A stretch of 64,000 bases of DNA from Photobacterium kagoshimensis (GCF_050337045.1 NZ_JAKJSO010000019.1:1-64000); one strand, 5' to 3'; shown: positions 8,428 through 18,317, counted from the stretch's first letter. Made by a program: numbers and translations. Notes: generated by a model not told the origin, from the letters alone.

Positions 8428-8919
8428 ATGAAAAAAAAGCAGCAAAATGTGCAACCAGCTAAAGAGTACGCCACTTTACCTCGCCGACTAGGCGCTTGGC
8501 TCTATGATGTATTGATTGTTGCCGCTGTACTTATGCTCGCTGGCGGGGTAGCCATGGCACTCGTTGCCGGACTACTTCAGCTGGGCCTACTGGATATCTC
8601 TGGTTATGAAGATGCTAGCGCCTATCTAGGTAAACATCCTGTTGCGGGTATGCTTTACTCGGGCTATTTAGCCGCGGTTATCATCGCTTTCTATGCCTTC
8701 TTCTGGTGTAAAGCAGGACAGACCTTAGGCATGCGAGCATGGAAACTGCGCTTACAGAACAGCGATGGTTCTAATATTCGCCTCACACAAGCTTTCATTC
8801 GTATGGCGACATCTGCCTTTGGCTTGGGCAACTTTATCGCGCTGTTTAGTAAAGAAAAGCAATCTTTCCAAGATATTATGGCTGAGTGTGAAATGATCAT
8901 CACACCAAAGGTTCACTGA
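8428..8919 (+). CDS. RDD-family membrane protein
   Basis: 163 residues. RRLGAWLYDVL at residues 20-30 carries the Arg and Asp of the RDD family. Three hydrophobic segments follow (about 30-52, 72-92 and 125-140), and the second conserved block GQTLGMRAWKLRL is near residues 97-109. A GGAG ribosome site precedes ATG. It converges with lptG and shares a bidirectional terminator with it. The molecular function of most RDD proteins is unknown; a transport role is sometimes proposed. Confidence 0.85.
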   Translation: MKKKQQNVQPAKEYATLPRRLGAWLYDVLIVAAVLMLAGGVAMALVAGLLQLGLLDISGYEDASAYLGKHPVAGMLYSGYLAAVIIAFYAFFWCKAGQTLGMRAWKLRLQNSDGSNIRLTQAFIRMATSAFGLGNFIALFSKEKQSFQDIMAECEMIITPKVH

Positions 8920-8935
8920 TCCCTTTTCTTCCAAT

Positions 8936-8962
8936 AAAAAAGGAGCTTCACGCTCCTTTTTT
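8936..8962. terminator. bidirectional terminator between RDD gene and lptG
   Basis: AAAAAAGGAGC and GCTCCTTTTTT pair around a TTCAC loop, giving a T-tract in both directions for the convergent RDD and lptG genes. Confidence 0.9.
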
Positions 8963-8986
8963 AATCATGCTGTTTTGCGCTTCGAT

Positions 8987-10057
8987 TTATAACTTACGGC
9001 GCAATAGATAGATAGTGATCAGCAAGAACACCACACTCGGCCCCATCGCCCCGATAATCGGCGGCAAGCTATACACCAAGCTCATCGGTCCAAACACTTC
9101 GTTTGATATATAGAAAGCAAAACCAAAGATCACCCCTGATAATACGCGAGCCCCCATGGTGACGGATCGTAATGGACCAAACACAAACGAGAGTGCAAGT
9201 AACATCATTACCGCAATCGTCACAGGCTGTAAGGCTTTGCGCCAAAAAGCCAATTCATAACGAGAAGCATCTTGCTTCGACTCTTTGAGGTAAGAGACAT
9301 AATCATAGACACCAGATAACGCAAGCTCTTCAGGCTTCACTGTCACTACAGCCAGCTTATCTGGCGATAATACCGTATCCCAAATCTTACTCTCAAAATG
9401 AGTATTAGTTTGGCGATCTTCTTTAAAGGTGGTTTCAGTTACATCGCGTAATTGCCACCCTTCATCGGCTAAGTACTGCGCAGAGCTGGCATAAACCGAT
9501 TTTTGCAGTTTATCGTTATCATCAAATTCCCAGATGTTAACGCGCTCTAGTCCCTGCTTTTCTTTGACCCGCCCGATATAGATAAAATCATTGTTATCTT
9601 TTGCCCAGACCCCGCTTTGCACTGACAGCATACTGCCACCAGAAGTCCAAATAGTACGAAGTTCACGCGCCATCTTCTGCGCTTGAGGTGAGCCCCACTG
9701 CCCTAGTGCCATGATAATAAGCATCAGAGGCACGGCGGTTTTTAGTACAGACAAACCGATATCGAGTTTTGAAAAGCCTGCCGCTTGCATCACCACCAGC
9801 TCAGAGCTTGACGCCAGCATACCAAGGCCTATCAAAGCCCCCAGCAATACCGCCATCGGGAAGAACATTTCAATGTCACGCGGAATACTCAAGGCAACAA
9901 AGCCTAATGCTTTCCATAAGTCGTAGGTGCCCTCACCCACTTTACGTAACTGCTCTACATACTTGATGATTGCAGATAGCCCCACCAATGTGGCCAGTGT
10001 CAGCGAAGAAGTCGCAATGATGGTACGGCCGATGTACCAATCAAGGATCTTAAACAT
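8987..10057 (-). CDS. lptG: LPS export ABC transporter permease LptG
   Basis: 356 residues of the LptF/LptG permease family. With LptF and LptB2 it extracts LPS from the inner membrane. TM segments 1-3 lie in the first 115 residues, a periplasmic jellyroll domain (about 130-260) follows, and three C-terminal TM helices end at LLRRKL. ATG 10057 (MFKILDWYIGRTI) has GGAG upstream and overlaps the lptF stop by 8 bases; a GTG two codons earlier is possible. Confidence 0.95.
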   Translation of the reverse strand: MFKILDWYIGRTIIATSSLTLATLVGLSAIIKYVEQLRKVGEGTYDLWKALGFVALSIPRDIEMFFPMAVLLGALIGLGMLASSSELVVMQAAGFSKLDIGLSVLKTAVPLMLIIMALGQWGSPQAQKMARELRTIWTSGGSMLSVQSGVWAKDNNDFIYIGRVKEKQGLERVNIWEFDDNDKLQKSVYASSAQYLADEGWQLRDVTETTFKEDRQTNTHFESKIWDTVLSPDKLAVVTVKPEELALSGVYDYVSYLKESKQDASRYELAFWRKALQPVTIAVMMLLALSFVFGPLRSVTMGARVLSGVIFGFAFYISNEVFGPMSLVYSLPPIIGAMGPSVVFLLITIYLLRRKL

Positions 10058-11156
10058 TACCACGTCTCCGGAACTTATCTTTTAATACACGAATAGGCAT
10101 GGTGTCCCACATATTCAGTACGATAGCCACCAGCAGCGTCACCACATTCACCGACCATAAGCCAATATAAGTCGGTATTGTCCCGTCTTCCAATGCTGAT
10201 TTAGCCGCACTCATTGCTAAGAAGTAAGCAAGGTAAATCATGATCGCAGGGAATAATTTCGCAAAGCGCCCCTGTCGAGGGTTAACCGCTGACAATGGCA
10301 CGACCACCATGGTTAATAGTGGAATACATAAGAACATCGACACCCGCCACTGGAACTCAGCAACGGCAGAAAGATTCGATTGTTTAAGCAGTTCAACCGT
10401 CGGCACCGCTTCCCACGAGCGGGTTTTCTCACGCACAGCACGCTGACCAATCAGTGCTTGGTAATCTTCAAAATCAGTGATGGTGTAATCCAAACGGGTC
10501 GGTAACCCTTCGTAACGGGTACCGTCTTTAAGATCGAGTACCTGTCGACCATCGGGTAATTCACTCACATAACCACGATCAGAGAACGTAATGCTAGGAC
10601 GCAGTGTATCGGTAGAGAAGGGCTGAGCCACAAACACTCGATGCAGCTTCTTACCACTCTCTGTAATGTCATCGACAAACACCACGCCTCGCCCATCAGG
10701 CGAACCTTGGAATTGGCCTTTAACTAACAGGTTCAGCCCTGAATCGGACTCAGCTTGTTCCATCACCTTGGTTTCTTGCTCTGCTGCCCACGGGGTTAAC
10801 CATAGGGCATTAAAAGCCGCAAAAGTACCCGAAATCAGCGCCAGTAATAGCGCCGCTTGGATCAGAAATTTATTACCTATCCCCGTGGCATTCATCACAG
10901 TGATTTCACTTTCGGCATACAATCGACCGAATGTTAGTAAGATCCCGATAAATAAACTCAGCGGTAGCATCATTAACGCCATGTATGGGAAGTAAAGCCC
11001 CATAATGGTCAATATTAGATCACCAGGCAGCGAGCCTTCCGATGCGGAGGCTAAAATACGAATAAACTTTTGACTGAGAAATATCAAAAAAAGCACAAAA
11101 AGAATCGCAAATTGGCTCTTTAATGTTTCACGTGTCAAATACCGAACAATAATCAC
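10050..11156 (-). CDS. lptF: LPS export ABC transporter permease LptF
   Basis: 368 residues. MIIVRYLTRETLKSQ is the characteristic N-terminus, and six TM helices flank a periplasmic domain. It starts with GTG at 11156, which matches the family start; no strong ribosome site is visible. It is translationally coupled to lptG and divergent from pepA, as in other enterobacteria and vibrios. Confidence 0.95.
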   Translation of the reverse strand: MIIVRYLTRETLKSQFAILFVLFLIFLSQKFIRILASASEGSLPGDLILTIMGLYFPYMALMMLPLSLFIGILLTFGRLYAESEITVMNATGIGNKFLIQAALLLALISGTFAAFNALWLTPWAAEQETKVMEQAESDSGLNLLVKGQFQGSPDGRGVVFVDDITESGKKLHRVFVAQPFSTDTLRPSITFSDRGYVSELPDGRQVLDLKDGTRYEGLPTRLDYTITDFEDYQALIGQRAVREKTRSWEAVPTVELLKQSNLSAVAEFQWRVSMFLCIPLLTMVVVPLSAVNPRQGRFAKLFPAIMIYLAYFLAMSAAKSALEDGTIPTYIGLWSVNVVTLLVAIVLNMWDTMPIRVLKDKFRRRGNV

Positions 11157-11352
11157 GCTTTATATACCCATAGAAAACTTGTTTTTTTGCTGGAATAACT
11201 ATAGTTTCTCGGTAAACCAGTTATTTTTTTATCTTTCAGCTAAATGTTAGCCTGCACTTTAGATCCTATACTGTTACAGCGATCCAGCAAGTCAGTACGG
11301 CATTATCCAACATTTAGCCCTAATTGTCTTTATATAGGATGTAGGAGTACGC

Positions 11353-12861
11353 ATGGAGTTCAGTGTTAAAAGTGGCAGCCCCGAGAAACAGCGCAGTGCC
11401 TGTATTGTCGTGGGTGTATTTGAACCACGTCGACTTTCTCCAATTGCTGAACAACTAGATAAGATTAGTGATGGCTACATTAGTTCCCTACTTCGTCGTG
11501 GTGATCTAGAAGGTAAGCCTGGCCAAATGCTACTGCTTCACCATGTACCTAACGTACTGTCTGAGCGTGTACTACTTGTCGGTTGTGGTAAAGAGCGTGA
11601 ACTTGATGAGCGCCAATACAAGCAAATCATCAAAAAAACGATCAGTACCTTGAACGAAACAGGTTCAATGGAAGCGGTATGTTTCTTAACTGAGCTGCAC
11701 GTTAAAGGCCGCGATACTTACTGGAAAGTACGTCAAGCGGTAGAAACAACCAAAGACAGCCTCTACACCTTCGACCAATTCAAGAGCAACAAGCCGGAAA
11801 CGCGTCGTCCACTACGCAAGCTAGTATTTAACGTTCCGACTCGTCGTGAGCTGTCACTTGGCGAACGTGCAATTGCCCATGGTCTAGCTGTTGCCTCTGG
11901 CGTGAAAGCAGGTAAAGACCTAGGTAACATGCCACCAAACGTGGCAAACCCAGCTTACCTAGCTTCTCAAGCTCGTCGTCTTGCTGATGATTTTGAGACA
12001 GTGAACACCAAGATCATTGGTGAACAAGAGATGAAAGAGCTAGGCATGACTTCGTACCTAGCCGTAGGCCAAGGCTCGAAGAACGAAGCCATGATGTCGG
12101 TTATTGAATATAAAGGTAACCCAGATTCAGACGCGAAGCCGATTGTTCTTGTGGGTAAAGGTCTGACATTCGATTCAGGCGGTATCTCCATCAAGCCAGG
12201 CGCGCAGATGGATGAAATGAAGTACGACATGTGTGGTGCGGCAACCGTCTTCGGTGCGATGAAATCACTGGCGAAGCTAAACCTACCAATTAATGTAGTG
12301 GGTATTCTTGCTGGCTGTGAAAACATGCCTGGTGGCAATGCCTACCGCCCAGGTGACATCCTAACCACTATGTCAGGTCAAACTGTTGAAGTACTTAACA
12401 CTGATGCAGAAGGCCGCTTAGTGCTGTGTGACGCGCTAACTTACGTTGAGCGTTTTGAACCAGAATGTGTGGTTGACGTTGCCACCCTAACCGGTGCTTG
12501 TGTTGTTGCCCTTGGCCACCACATTAGCGGTCTTATCGCTAACCACAATCCACTGGCACACGAACTGATCAACGCATCAGAACAAGCGGGTGACCGCGCT
12601 TGGCGTCTACCAATGGCTGACGAATACCAAGAGCAACTGGCAAGCCCATTTGCGGATATGGCCAACCTAGGTTCACCTGGTGCAGGTACTATCACCGCGG
12701 GTTGCTTCCTGTCGCGCTTCACGAAGAAGTACAACTGGGCGCACCTTGATATTGCTGGTACCGCTTGGGTCGGTGGCAAAGCCAAAGGCGCAACAGGTCG
12801 TCCCGTCCCATTACTAGTCCAATTCTTACTTAACCGAGCTGGCCTAGAGAACGTCGAATAA
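11353..12861 (+). CDS. pepA: leucyl aminopeptidase PepA
   Basis: 502-residue M17 cytosolic aminopeptidase. The metal-binding block VGKGLTFDSGGISIKPG is followed by the M17 signature NTDAEGRL. In E. coli the hexamer also binds DNA in Xer recombination and carAB control. A TAGGAG ribosome site precedes ATG 11353. It is the first gene of a rightward set with holC and valS, although a terminator follows it. Confidence 0.97.
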   Translation: MEFSVKSGSPEKQRSACIVVGVFEPRRLSPIAEQLDKISDGYISSLLRRGDLEGKPGQMLLLHHVPNVLSERVLLVGCGKERELDERQYKQIIKKTISTLNETGSMEAVCFLTELHVKGRDTYWKVRQAVETTKDSLYTFDQFKSNKPETRRPLRKLVFNVPTRRELSLGERAIAHGLAVASGVKAGKDLGNMPPNVANPAYLASQARRLADDFETVNTKIIGEQEMKELGMTSYLAVGQGSKNEAMMSVIEYKGNPDSDAKPIVLVGKGLTFDSGGISIKPGAQMDEMKYDMCGAATVFGAMKSLAKLNLPINVVGILAGCENMPGGNAYRPGDILTTMSGQTVEVLNTDAEGRLVLCDALTYVERFEPECVVDVATLTGACVVALGHHISGLIANHNPLAHELINASEQAGDRAWRLPMADEYQEQLASPFADMANLGSPGAGTITAGCFLSRFTKKYNWAHLDIAGTAWVGGKAKGATGRPVPLLVQFLLNRAGLENVE

Positions 12862-12876
12862 GACGAATCATAGAAC

Positions 12877-12901
12877 AAGGGCCTAAGGGCCCTTTTCTTT
12901 T
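12877..12901 (+). terminator. terminator after pepA
   Basis: AAGGGCC and GGCCCTT pair around TAAG, followed by TTCTTTT. It sits 16 bases past the pepA stop and just before holC, so readthrough or a holC promoter inside pepA is likely. Confidence 0.8.
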
Positions 12902-12915
12902 AGCGAGTAAACACG

Positions 12916-13368
12916 ATGACTCATGCTACATTTTATATACTTGAAGACACCCATTTAGCCACTGATAATAACTATCAGTTGCACTTCGCCTGTCATCAAG
13001 CAGCATGGAGTTATCAGCAAGGTCAAAAAGTCTATATTCTTGCCGAGAGTAAAGACCAAGCAGAACAGATAGATGAATACCTTTGGCAACAAGAGCCCGA
13101 TAATTTCGTGCCCCACAATTTGATTGGTGAAGGCACTCGCGGTGGCTCTCCAGTTGAAATTGGTTGGCAAGGTCTTCGTCATACTGGTCGTCGTGGTGTC
13201 TTGATTAATTTAAGCCCAGATGCACCAAATTTTGCGGTTACCTTCGCACAAGTGATAGACTTCGTGCCTTGCGACGAAAAACTCAAGCAGCTAGCACGCG
13301 AACGCTATAAAGCTTATCGGCTAAATGGCATTCAATTGCAGACAATCGCTGCCCCTGAGACGCCCTAA
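12916..13368 (+). CDS. holC: DNA polymerase III chi subunit HolC
   Basis: 150 residues. The chi subunit links the clamp loader to SSB. The family pattern is visible: an N-terminal Phe/Tyr-rich start (ATFYILED), CHQAAWSYQQGQKVYILA, and WQQEPDNFVPHNLIGEG. It lies 28 bases before valS, the standard pepA-holC-valS order. Confidence 0.93.
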   Translation: MTHATFYILEDTHLATDNNYQLHFACHQAAWSYQQGQKVYILAESKDQAEQIDEYLWQQEPDNFVPHNLIGEGTRGGSPVEIGWQGLRHTGRRGVLINLSPDAPNFAVTFAQVIDFVPCDEKLKQLARERYKAYRLNGIQLQTIAAPETP

Positions 13369-13396
13369 TTCCCATATAGATCCTTCTAAGAGCGCT

Positions 13397-16270
13397 ATGG
13401 AAAAGACATACAACCCACAATCAATTGAACAGGCGCTATATCAGCGCTGGGAAGAGGCTGGTTACTTTAAGCCTCACGGTGACACATCTAAAGATGCTTA
13501 CAGCATCATGATCCCACCGCCGAACGTCACGGGTAGCCTACACATGGGCCACGCGTTCCAGGATACCATTATGGATACCCTGATCCGTTGTGAGCGTATG
13601 AAAGGCAAAAATACCCTTTGGCAAGTCGGTACCGACCACGCAGGTATCGCAACCCAAATGGTTGTGGAGCGTAAGATTGCAGCCGAAGAAGGCAAGACTA
13701 AACACGACTACGGCCGTGACGCTTTCATCGACAAAATCTGGGAATGGAAAGCGGAGTCTGGCGGTAACATTACCCAACAGCTTCGTCGCCTTGGTGCATC
13801 GGTAGACTGGGATCGTGAACGCTTCACGATGGATGACGGCCTATCCAATGCAGTACAAGAAGTATTCGTACGTCTTTACGAAGACGACCTTATCTACCGT
13901 GGTAAGCGTCTAGTTAACTGGGATCCTAAGCTACACACTGCGATCTCAGATCTAGAAGTTGAAAACAAAGATAAGAAAGGCCACATGTGGCACTTCCGCT
14001 ACCCGCTTGCGGACGGCGTGAAAACAGCCGACGGCAAAGACTACATCGTAGTCGCTACCACACGTCCAGAAACCATGCTGGGTGATACAGGTGTTGCTGT
14101 TAACCCTGAAGATCCGCGTTATCAAGATCTGATCGGTAAAGAAATTCTACTGCCTATCGTCGGTCGTCGTATTCCAATTGTTGGCGATGAACACGCTGAT
14201 ATGGAAAAAGGCACAGGTTGTGTGAAGATCACCCCTGCGCACGACTTCAATGACTATGAAGTAGGTAAACGTCATAGCCTGCCTATGATCAACATCCTAA
14301 CTTTCAATGCAGACATCCGTGATGCGGCTGAAGTTTTCACCACTAACGGTGAGCCAAGCACAGCATACAACACAGATTTACCAGCGAAATACCACGGTAT
14401 GGAGCGCTTTGCAGCACGTAAAGCTATCGTCGCTGAATTTGAAGAGCTTGGTCTACTTGAAGAGATTAAAGATCACGATCTAACCGTACCTTACGGTGAC
14501 CGTGGTGGCGTTGTTATCGAACCAATGCTAACTGACCAATGGTATGTACGTGCTGCACCTCTTGCAGAAACGGCAACCAAAGCCGTAGAAGATGGTGAGA
14601 TCCAATTCGTACCTAAACAATACGAAAACATGTACTTCTCTTGGATGCGTGACATTCAAGACTGGTGTATCTCTCGTCAACTTTGGTGGGGCCACCGCAT
14701 CCCAGCTTGGTACGATAACGAAGGCAATGTATACGTTGGCCGTACAGAAGAAGAAGTACGTGCAAACAACAACCTTGCACCTGTTGTTGTCCTACGCCAA
14801 GACGACGATGTACTGGATACATGGTTCTCATCAGCATTGTGGACATTTGGTACACAAGGCTGGCCTGAGCAAACACCCGATCTTAAAACCTTCCACCCGT
14901 CTGACGTGTTGGTAACAGGTTTTGACATCATCTTCTTCTGGGTTGCTCGCATGATCATGATGACCATGCACTTCTGTAAAGATGAAAACGGCAAACCACA
15001 AGTACCATTCAAAACCGTTTATGTTACTGGCCTTATCCGTGACGAAAACGGCGACAAGATGTCGAAGTCGAAAGGTAACGTTATCGACCCAATCGACATG
15101 ATTGACGGCATCGGCCTTGAAGAGCTAGTAGAGAAGCGTTGTGGCAACATGATGCAGCCAAAACTAGCGGCTAAGATCGAAAAACAAACGCGTAAAACGT
15201 TTGAAAATGGCATTGAAGCATACGGTACGGATGCACTGCGCTTTACCCTAGCTGCAATGGCATCAACCGGTCGTGATATCAACTGGGACATGAAGCGCCT
15301 AGAAGGTTACCGCAACTTCTGTAACAAGCTATGGAACGCAAGTCGTTACGTGCTAATGAACACAGAAGATCAAGATTGTGGCATGACAGCTGATCTGACT
15401 AACGCTGCTGAGATGGAATTCTCACTGGCTGACAAGTGGATCGAGTCTCAATTTGAGCTAGCAGCAAAAGATTTCAACGCACACATCGAGAACTACCGTC
15501 TTGATATGGCAGCGGGCACAATCTACGAGTTCATCTGGAACCAATTCTGTGACTGGTACCTAGAGCTAACGAAACCGGTTCTATGGAAAGGCACTGAAGC
15601 ACAACAACGTGCGACACGCTACACCTTGATCACTGTGCTAGAGAAGACATTGCGTCTTGCTCACCCTGTACTGCCGTACATCACAGAGTCAATCTGGCAG
15701 AGCGTGAAGCCATTAGTGGCAGGCGTTGATGGCGAAACCATCATGACGCAGGCACTGCCTCAGTTTGAAGAAGCAAACTTCAACGCTGATGCTGTTGCTG
15801 ATATCGAGTGGGTGAAAGCCTTTATTACTAGCATTCGTAACCTACGTGCTGAATACGATATCGCGCCAAGCAAAGGCCTAGACGTCATGCTGAAAGTGGC
15901 AGACGAGAAAGACGCTACACGCCTTCAAGCAAACAGTGTGGTTCTACAATCACTGGCGAAGCTAGACAGCATTAAAGTGTTGGCTGATGGTGAAGCAACA
16001 CCAGCATGTGCTACGTCTCTTGTTGGTAAGTCTGAGTTAATGATCCCAATGGCGGGTCTTATCGATAAAGATGCAGAGCTAGCGCGTCTAGACAAAGAAG
16101 TCGCTAAGATCCAAGGCGAAATCAAACGCATCGAAGGCAAGCTAGGTAACGAAGGTTTCGTTGCTAAAGCCCCTGAAGCGGTTATCGCGAAAGAGCGTGA
16201 AAAACTAGAAGGCTACCAAGAAACACTGGCTAAACTAGAAACGCAAAAAGTAACGATTGCTGCGCTGTAA
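13397..16270 (+). CDS. valS: valyl-tRNA synthetase
   Basis: 957-residue class I synthetase. PPPNVTGSLHMGHAFQ carries the HIGH motif near residues 42-57, DKMSKSKGNVIDP is the KMSKS loop, and an editing domain lies between them. The last ~70 residues (LARLDKEVAKIQGEI onward) form the valS-specific coiled-coil arm. ATG 13397 (MEKTYNPQSIE) matches the family; the 24 codons open upstream overlap holC in another frame. Confidence 0.98.
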   Translation: MEKTYNPQSIEQALYQRWEEAGYFKPHGDTSKDAYSIMIPPPNVTGSLHMGHAFQDTIMDTLIRCERMKGKNTLWQVGTDHAGIATQMVVERKIAAEEGKTKHDYGRDAFIDKIWEWKAESGGNITQQLRRLGASVDWDRERFTMDDGLSNAVQEVFVRLYEDDLIYRGKRLVNWDPKLHTAISDLEVENKDKKGHMWHFRYPLADGVKTADGKDYIVVATTRPETMLGDTGVAVNPEDPRYQDLIGKEILLPIVGRRIPIVGDEHADMEKGTGCVKITPAHDFNDYEVGKRHSLPMINILTFNADIRDAAEVFTTNGEPSTAYNTDLPAKYHGMERFAARKAIVAEFEELGLLEEIKDHDLTVPYGDRGGVVIEPMLTDQWYVRAAPLAETATKAVEDGEIQFVPKQYENMYFSWMRDIQDWCISRQLWWGHRIPAWYDNEGNVYVGRTEEEVRANNNLAPVVVLRQDDDVLDTWFSSALWTFGTQGWPEQTPDLKTFHPSDVLVTGFDIIFFWVARMIMMTMHFCKDENGKPQVPFKTVYVTGLIRDENGDKMSKSKGNVIDPIDMIDGIGLEELVEKRCGNMMQPKLAAKIEKQTRKTFENGIEAYGTDALRFTLAAMASTGRDINWDMKRLEGYRNFCNKLWNASRYVLMNTEDQDCGMTADLTNAAEMEFSLADKWIESQFELAAKDFNAHIENYRLDMAAGTIYEFIWNQFCDWYLELTKPVLWKGTEAQQRATRYTLITVLEKTLRLAHPVLPYITESIWQSVKPLVAGVDGETIMTQALPQFEEANFNADAVADIEWVKAFITSIRNLRAEYDIAPSKGLDVMLKVADEKDATRLQANSVVLQSLAKLDSIKVLADGEATPACATSLVGKSELMIPMAGLIDKDAELARLDKEVAKIQGEIKRIEGKLGNEGFVAKAPEAVIAKEREKLEGYQETLAKLETQKVTIAAL

Positions 16271-16301
16271 GCCATACAGCACAAGCGTATAAATAGCATT
16301 A

Positions 16302-16331
16302 AGCCCGACGATAACTCGTCGGGCTTTTTTT
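16302..16331 (+). terminator. terminator after valS
   Basis: AGCCCGACG and CGTCGGGCT pair around ATAACT, followed by seven T residues. Confidence 0.92.
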
Positions 16332-16464
16332 GATCACGATAATCCCTCATCAAGCTCTTCACTTTAAATCAATAGCCACTAGCTATCAAAACAATAAAAA
16401 CAATCGAATTTAACTATGAAAGTAAAAAGGAAATAATGACGGCATAAAGAATGAGGACACCACC

Positions 16465-16878
16465 ATGAAAAAGACCATTAGCTTTGCCGCAATTCACTTT
16501 ACCGTTGCCTTTACTGTTGCTTACCTACTGACAGGTGACATTTTGATCGGTAGCCTGATTGCGATGATCGAACCTATGGTTAACACGGTGGCGTTTTACT
16601 TCCATGAAAAAGCATGGCAAACCAAGGCGCTTAAACAGTCTCATTACAGTGCGCCTGCAAGTAAAACGATCAGCTTCGCTGTTGTTCACTTCACCGTTGC
16701 CTTCACCGTGGTTTACCTATTAACAGGCGATATCTTGATCGGTAGCGTGATGGCAATGATTGAGCCTGCTATCAATACCCTAGCCTACTATTTTCATGAA
16801 CGTGTATGGCAGAACAAAGAGCAAAAGCAGAGCCAACCAACGTCTAACCTCTTCGAAATAATGCTTTGCCAACACTAA
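16465..16878 (+). CDS. tandem DUF2061 membrane protein
   Basis: 137 residues made of two DUF2061 units. Unit 1 (residues 2-52) and unit 2 (about 68-118) share long identical runs such as HFTVAFTV and YLLTGDILIGS, and each ends with a YFHE(K/R)-type motif. Usual DUF2061 proteins are one unit of about 60-75 residues. Each unit has two short hydrophobic helices, so the protein is probably an inner-membrane protein with four helices. The two units are also close at the DNA level, pointing to an in-frame duplication. The function is unknown. Confidence 0.8.
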   Translation: MKKTISFAAIHFTVAFTVAYLLTGDILIGSLIAMIEPMVNTVAFYFHEKAWQTKALKQSHYSAPASKTISFAVVHFTVAFTVVYLLTGDILIGSVMAMIEPAINTLAYYFHERVWQNKEQKQSQPTSNLFEIMLCQH

Positions 16879-16896
16879 GCTTTTCATCAATATGAA

Positions 16897-17895
16897 TTAC
16901 TCGCCCAACCTTTCCACCCGAGTTTCGAGTGCAGGATGAGTATTGATCCACTCTGGTAACTCATTCGCGAGGCCATTCGGCGTCATAAAAAGCTGTAACA
17001 TTTGCTGCATGGGTTCTGTTGTGCCATATAAATCCAGCATCGACCTTACCGCAAATTCATCGGCTTCCAACTCGGCCTTTCGTGAATAGCCTTGCATCAC
17101 AAAAAACACGCCCGAGCCGTTAAAAGTATCAATCAGTTCAGCATGATCATCCGTTAATAGCGCAACGGATGTTGAAAGTAACGTCGACCGCACTATCGAT
17201 TTCATCACATGCTGGTGCTGAATATGCCCCAGTTCATGTAGCAAGATGCTGTCTAGTTGCTCTGGGGTTTTCGCTAATGTAACCAAGGCATCAAATACCA
17301 CAATTGAGCCATCACTCAACGCTAGCGCATTGGGTCTTGCGTGCCAACGACGAAAACGGAGCTGTGGTTTAACGGGCATAGGCGGTAATTGTGCCACCAT
17401 AGTTTGAAACCGTTGTTTCATTAGCGCTTGCTGCACCATACTCAATTCTGTCGGGGCCAAAGCCTTTTCATCAAGTGTCTGCAACACATGCTGGCCCACT
17501 CGAACAGAGATATCCTGAGGCAAAGCTTTAACAATACCACTGGTCAACCACGGTAGACCATGAGTAAAAAACAAAGCAAATAACAGCCCCATCAGCACTA
17601 ATCCACTCGCGATAATAGGAAGGTAACGCTCAATCCAGTGTAACCAGGTCCGTTTTCTTGCTTTCAACACCCCTTCCAACAATAAAGAGTTGTAAGGTAT
17701 GAATTGCGAGCCATCAGGAAAAGCAAGGCGGATAGGTAAACGCCCCAAGGGTTCACTGATATTCACCACCTCTAATGGCATGACATGATGCCCTTGAGCT
17801 GTGCTTAACTGAAGCCGCCCTTCAGACAATAGCATCACACTCGCCGCCTGCTTTTCAGTACTACGTGGAGGATGGCAAAAGCCTCTGATGATCAT
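16897..17895 (-). CDS. M48-family membrane metalloprotease
   Basis: 332 residues. An N-terminal soluble part (G-F-C-H-PP-R-S start) precedes one TM region (about 92-118) and a peptidase domain. The zinc motif HELGH is at residues 220-224, and ELEADEFA supplies the third ligand, probably Glu277. AAAAGGGGG precedes the ATG. The family includes HtpX- and Oma1-like proteases; this one is closer to the short M48 proteins of vibrios. The substrate is unknown. Confidence 0.88.
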   Translation of the reverse strand: MIIRGFCHPPRSTEKQAASVMLLSEGRLQLSTAQGHHVMPLEVVNISEPLGRLPIRLAFPDGSQFIPYNSLLLEGVLKARKRTWLHWIERYLPIIASGLVLMGLLFALFFTHGLPWLTSGIVKALPQDISVRVGQHVLQTLDEKALAPTELSMVQQALMKQRFQTMVAQLPPMPVKPQLRFRRWHARPNALALSDGSIVVFDALVTLAKTPEQLDSILLHELGHIQHQHVMKSIVRSTLLSTSVALLTDDHAELIDTFNGSGVFFVMQGYSRKAELEADEFAVRSMLDLYGTTEPMQQMLQLFMTPNGLANELPEWINTHPALETRVERLGE

Positions 17896-18268
17896 CTCGT
17901 CCCCCTTTTAGAGTCACAGCCTTCAACCTCAAACATGCTTACTGCCTGTGGTATATTCATAATCCAATCACGACTAAGTTCACGGACTTGGCCATCATCA
18001 ACCCGAACTCTATTCTCACTATTCACAGCCCGCTTCGTCTCTCTATGCGTTGTCCTGCAGCGAATTTCGACAAGTCATCTGATTGAAATATCAGTAAATT
18101 GTCTGCACATCGCCACATTATCTGCTGAGCTAACAACGTTTAAAAATAAAAAACCAGATCTGAATAATGACACCCTATAACCCGCTAATAAGTGCTTATC
18201 GGTAATATTGGAAGATAGATCTCGATGTTTGTCGATAATGGAAAATAAAAGGCATAAGCGAACAAATA
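17896..18268. other. gap between M48 protease and MarR-GNAT gene
   Basis: No supported gene. About 60 codons on the minus strand are free of stops and end in TGA four bases before the M48 start codon, but no start codon or recognisable family is visible. The rest is AT-rich and probably holds the M48 promoter. Confidence 0.4.
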
Positions 18269-18297
18269 TTGACATGGTTGCGGTGCGCAATTAAATT
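18269..18297 (+). promoter_or_regulatory. promoter of the MarR-GNAT gene
   Basis: -35 TTGACA (18269-18274, perfect), a 17-base spacer, and -10 TAAATT (18292-18297). The palindromic operator begins at the last base of the -10, so bound protein would block it. Confidence 0.75.
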
Positions 18298-18317
18298 TGG
18301 TTGTATATCGCAACCAA
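18297..18317. promoter_or_regulatory. MarR-type operator
   Basis: TTGGTTG (18297-18303) and CAACCAA (18311-18317) are perfect 7-bp arms separated by 7 bases, one full 21-bp dyad typical of MarR dimers. It sits between the -10 and the ribosome site of the MarR-GNAT gene, pointing to autorepression. Confidence 0.7.

Noticed and set aside
17872..18180. 102-codon plus-strand frame upstream of the MarR-GNAT gene
   Set aside because: Overlaps the M48 start on the other strand, has no ribosome site and no recognisable family; composition is not protein-like.
18075..18290. 71-codon minus-strand frame
   Set aside because: Lies over the MarR-GNAT promoter and operator, has no homology I recognise, and is in AT-rich DNA.
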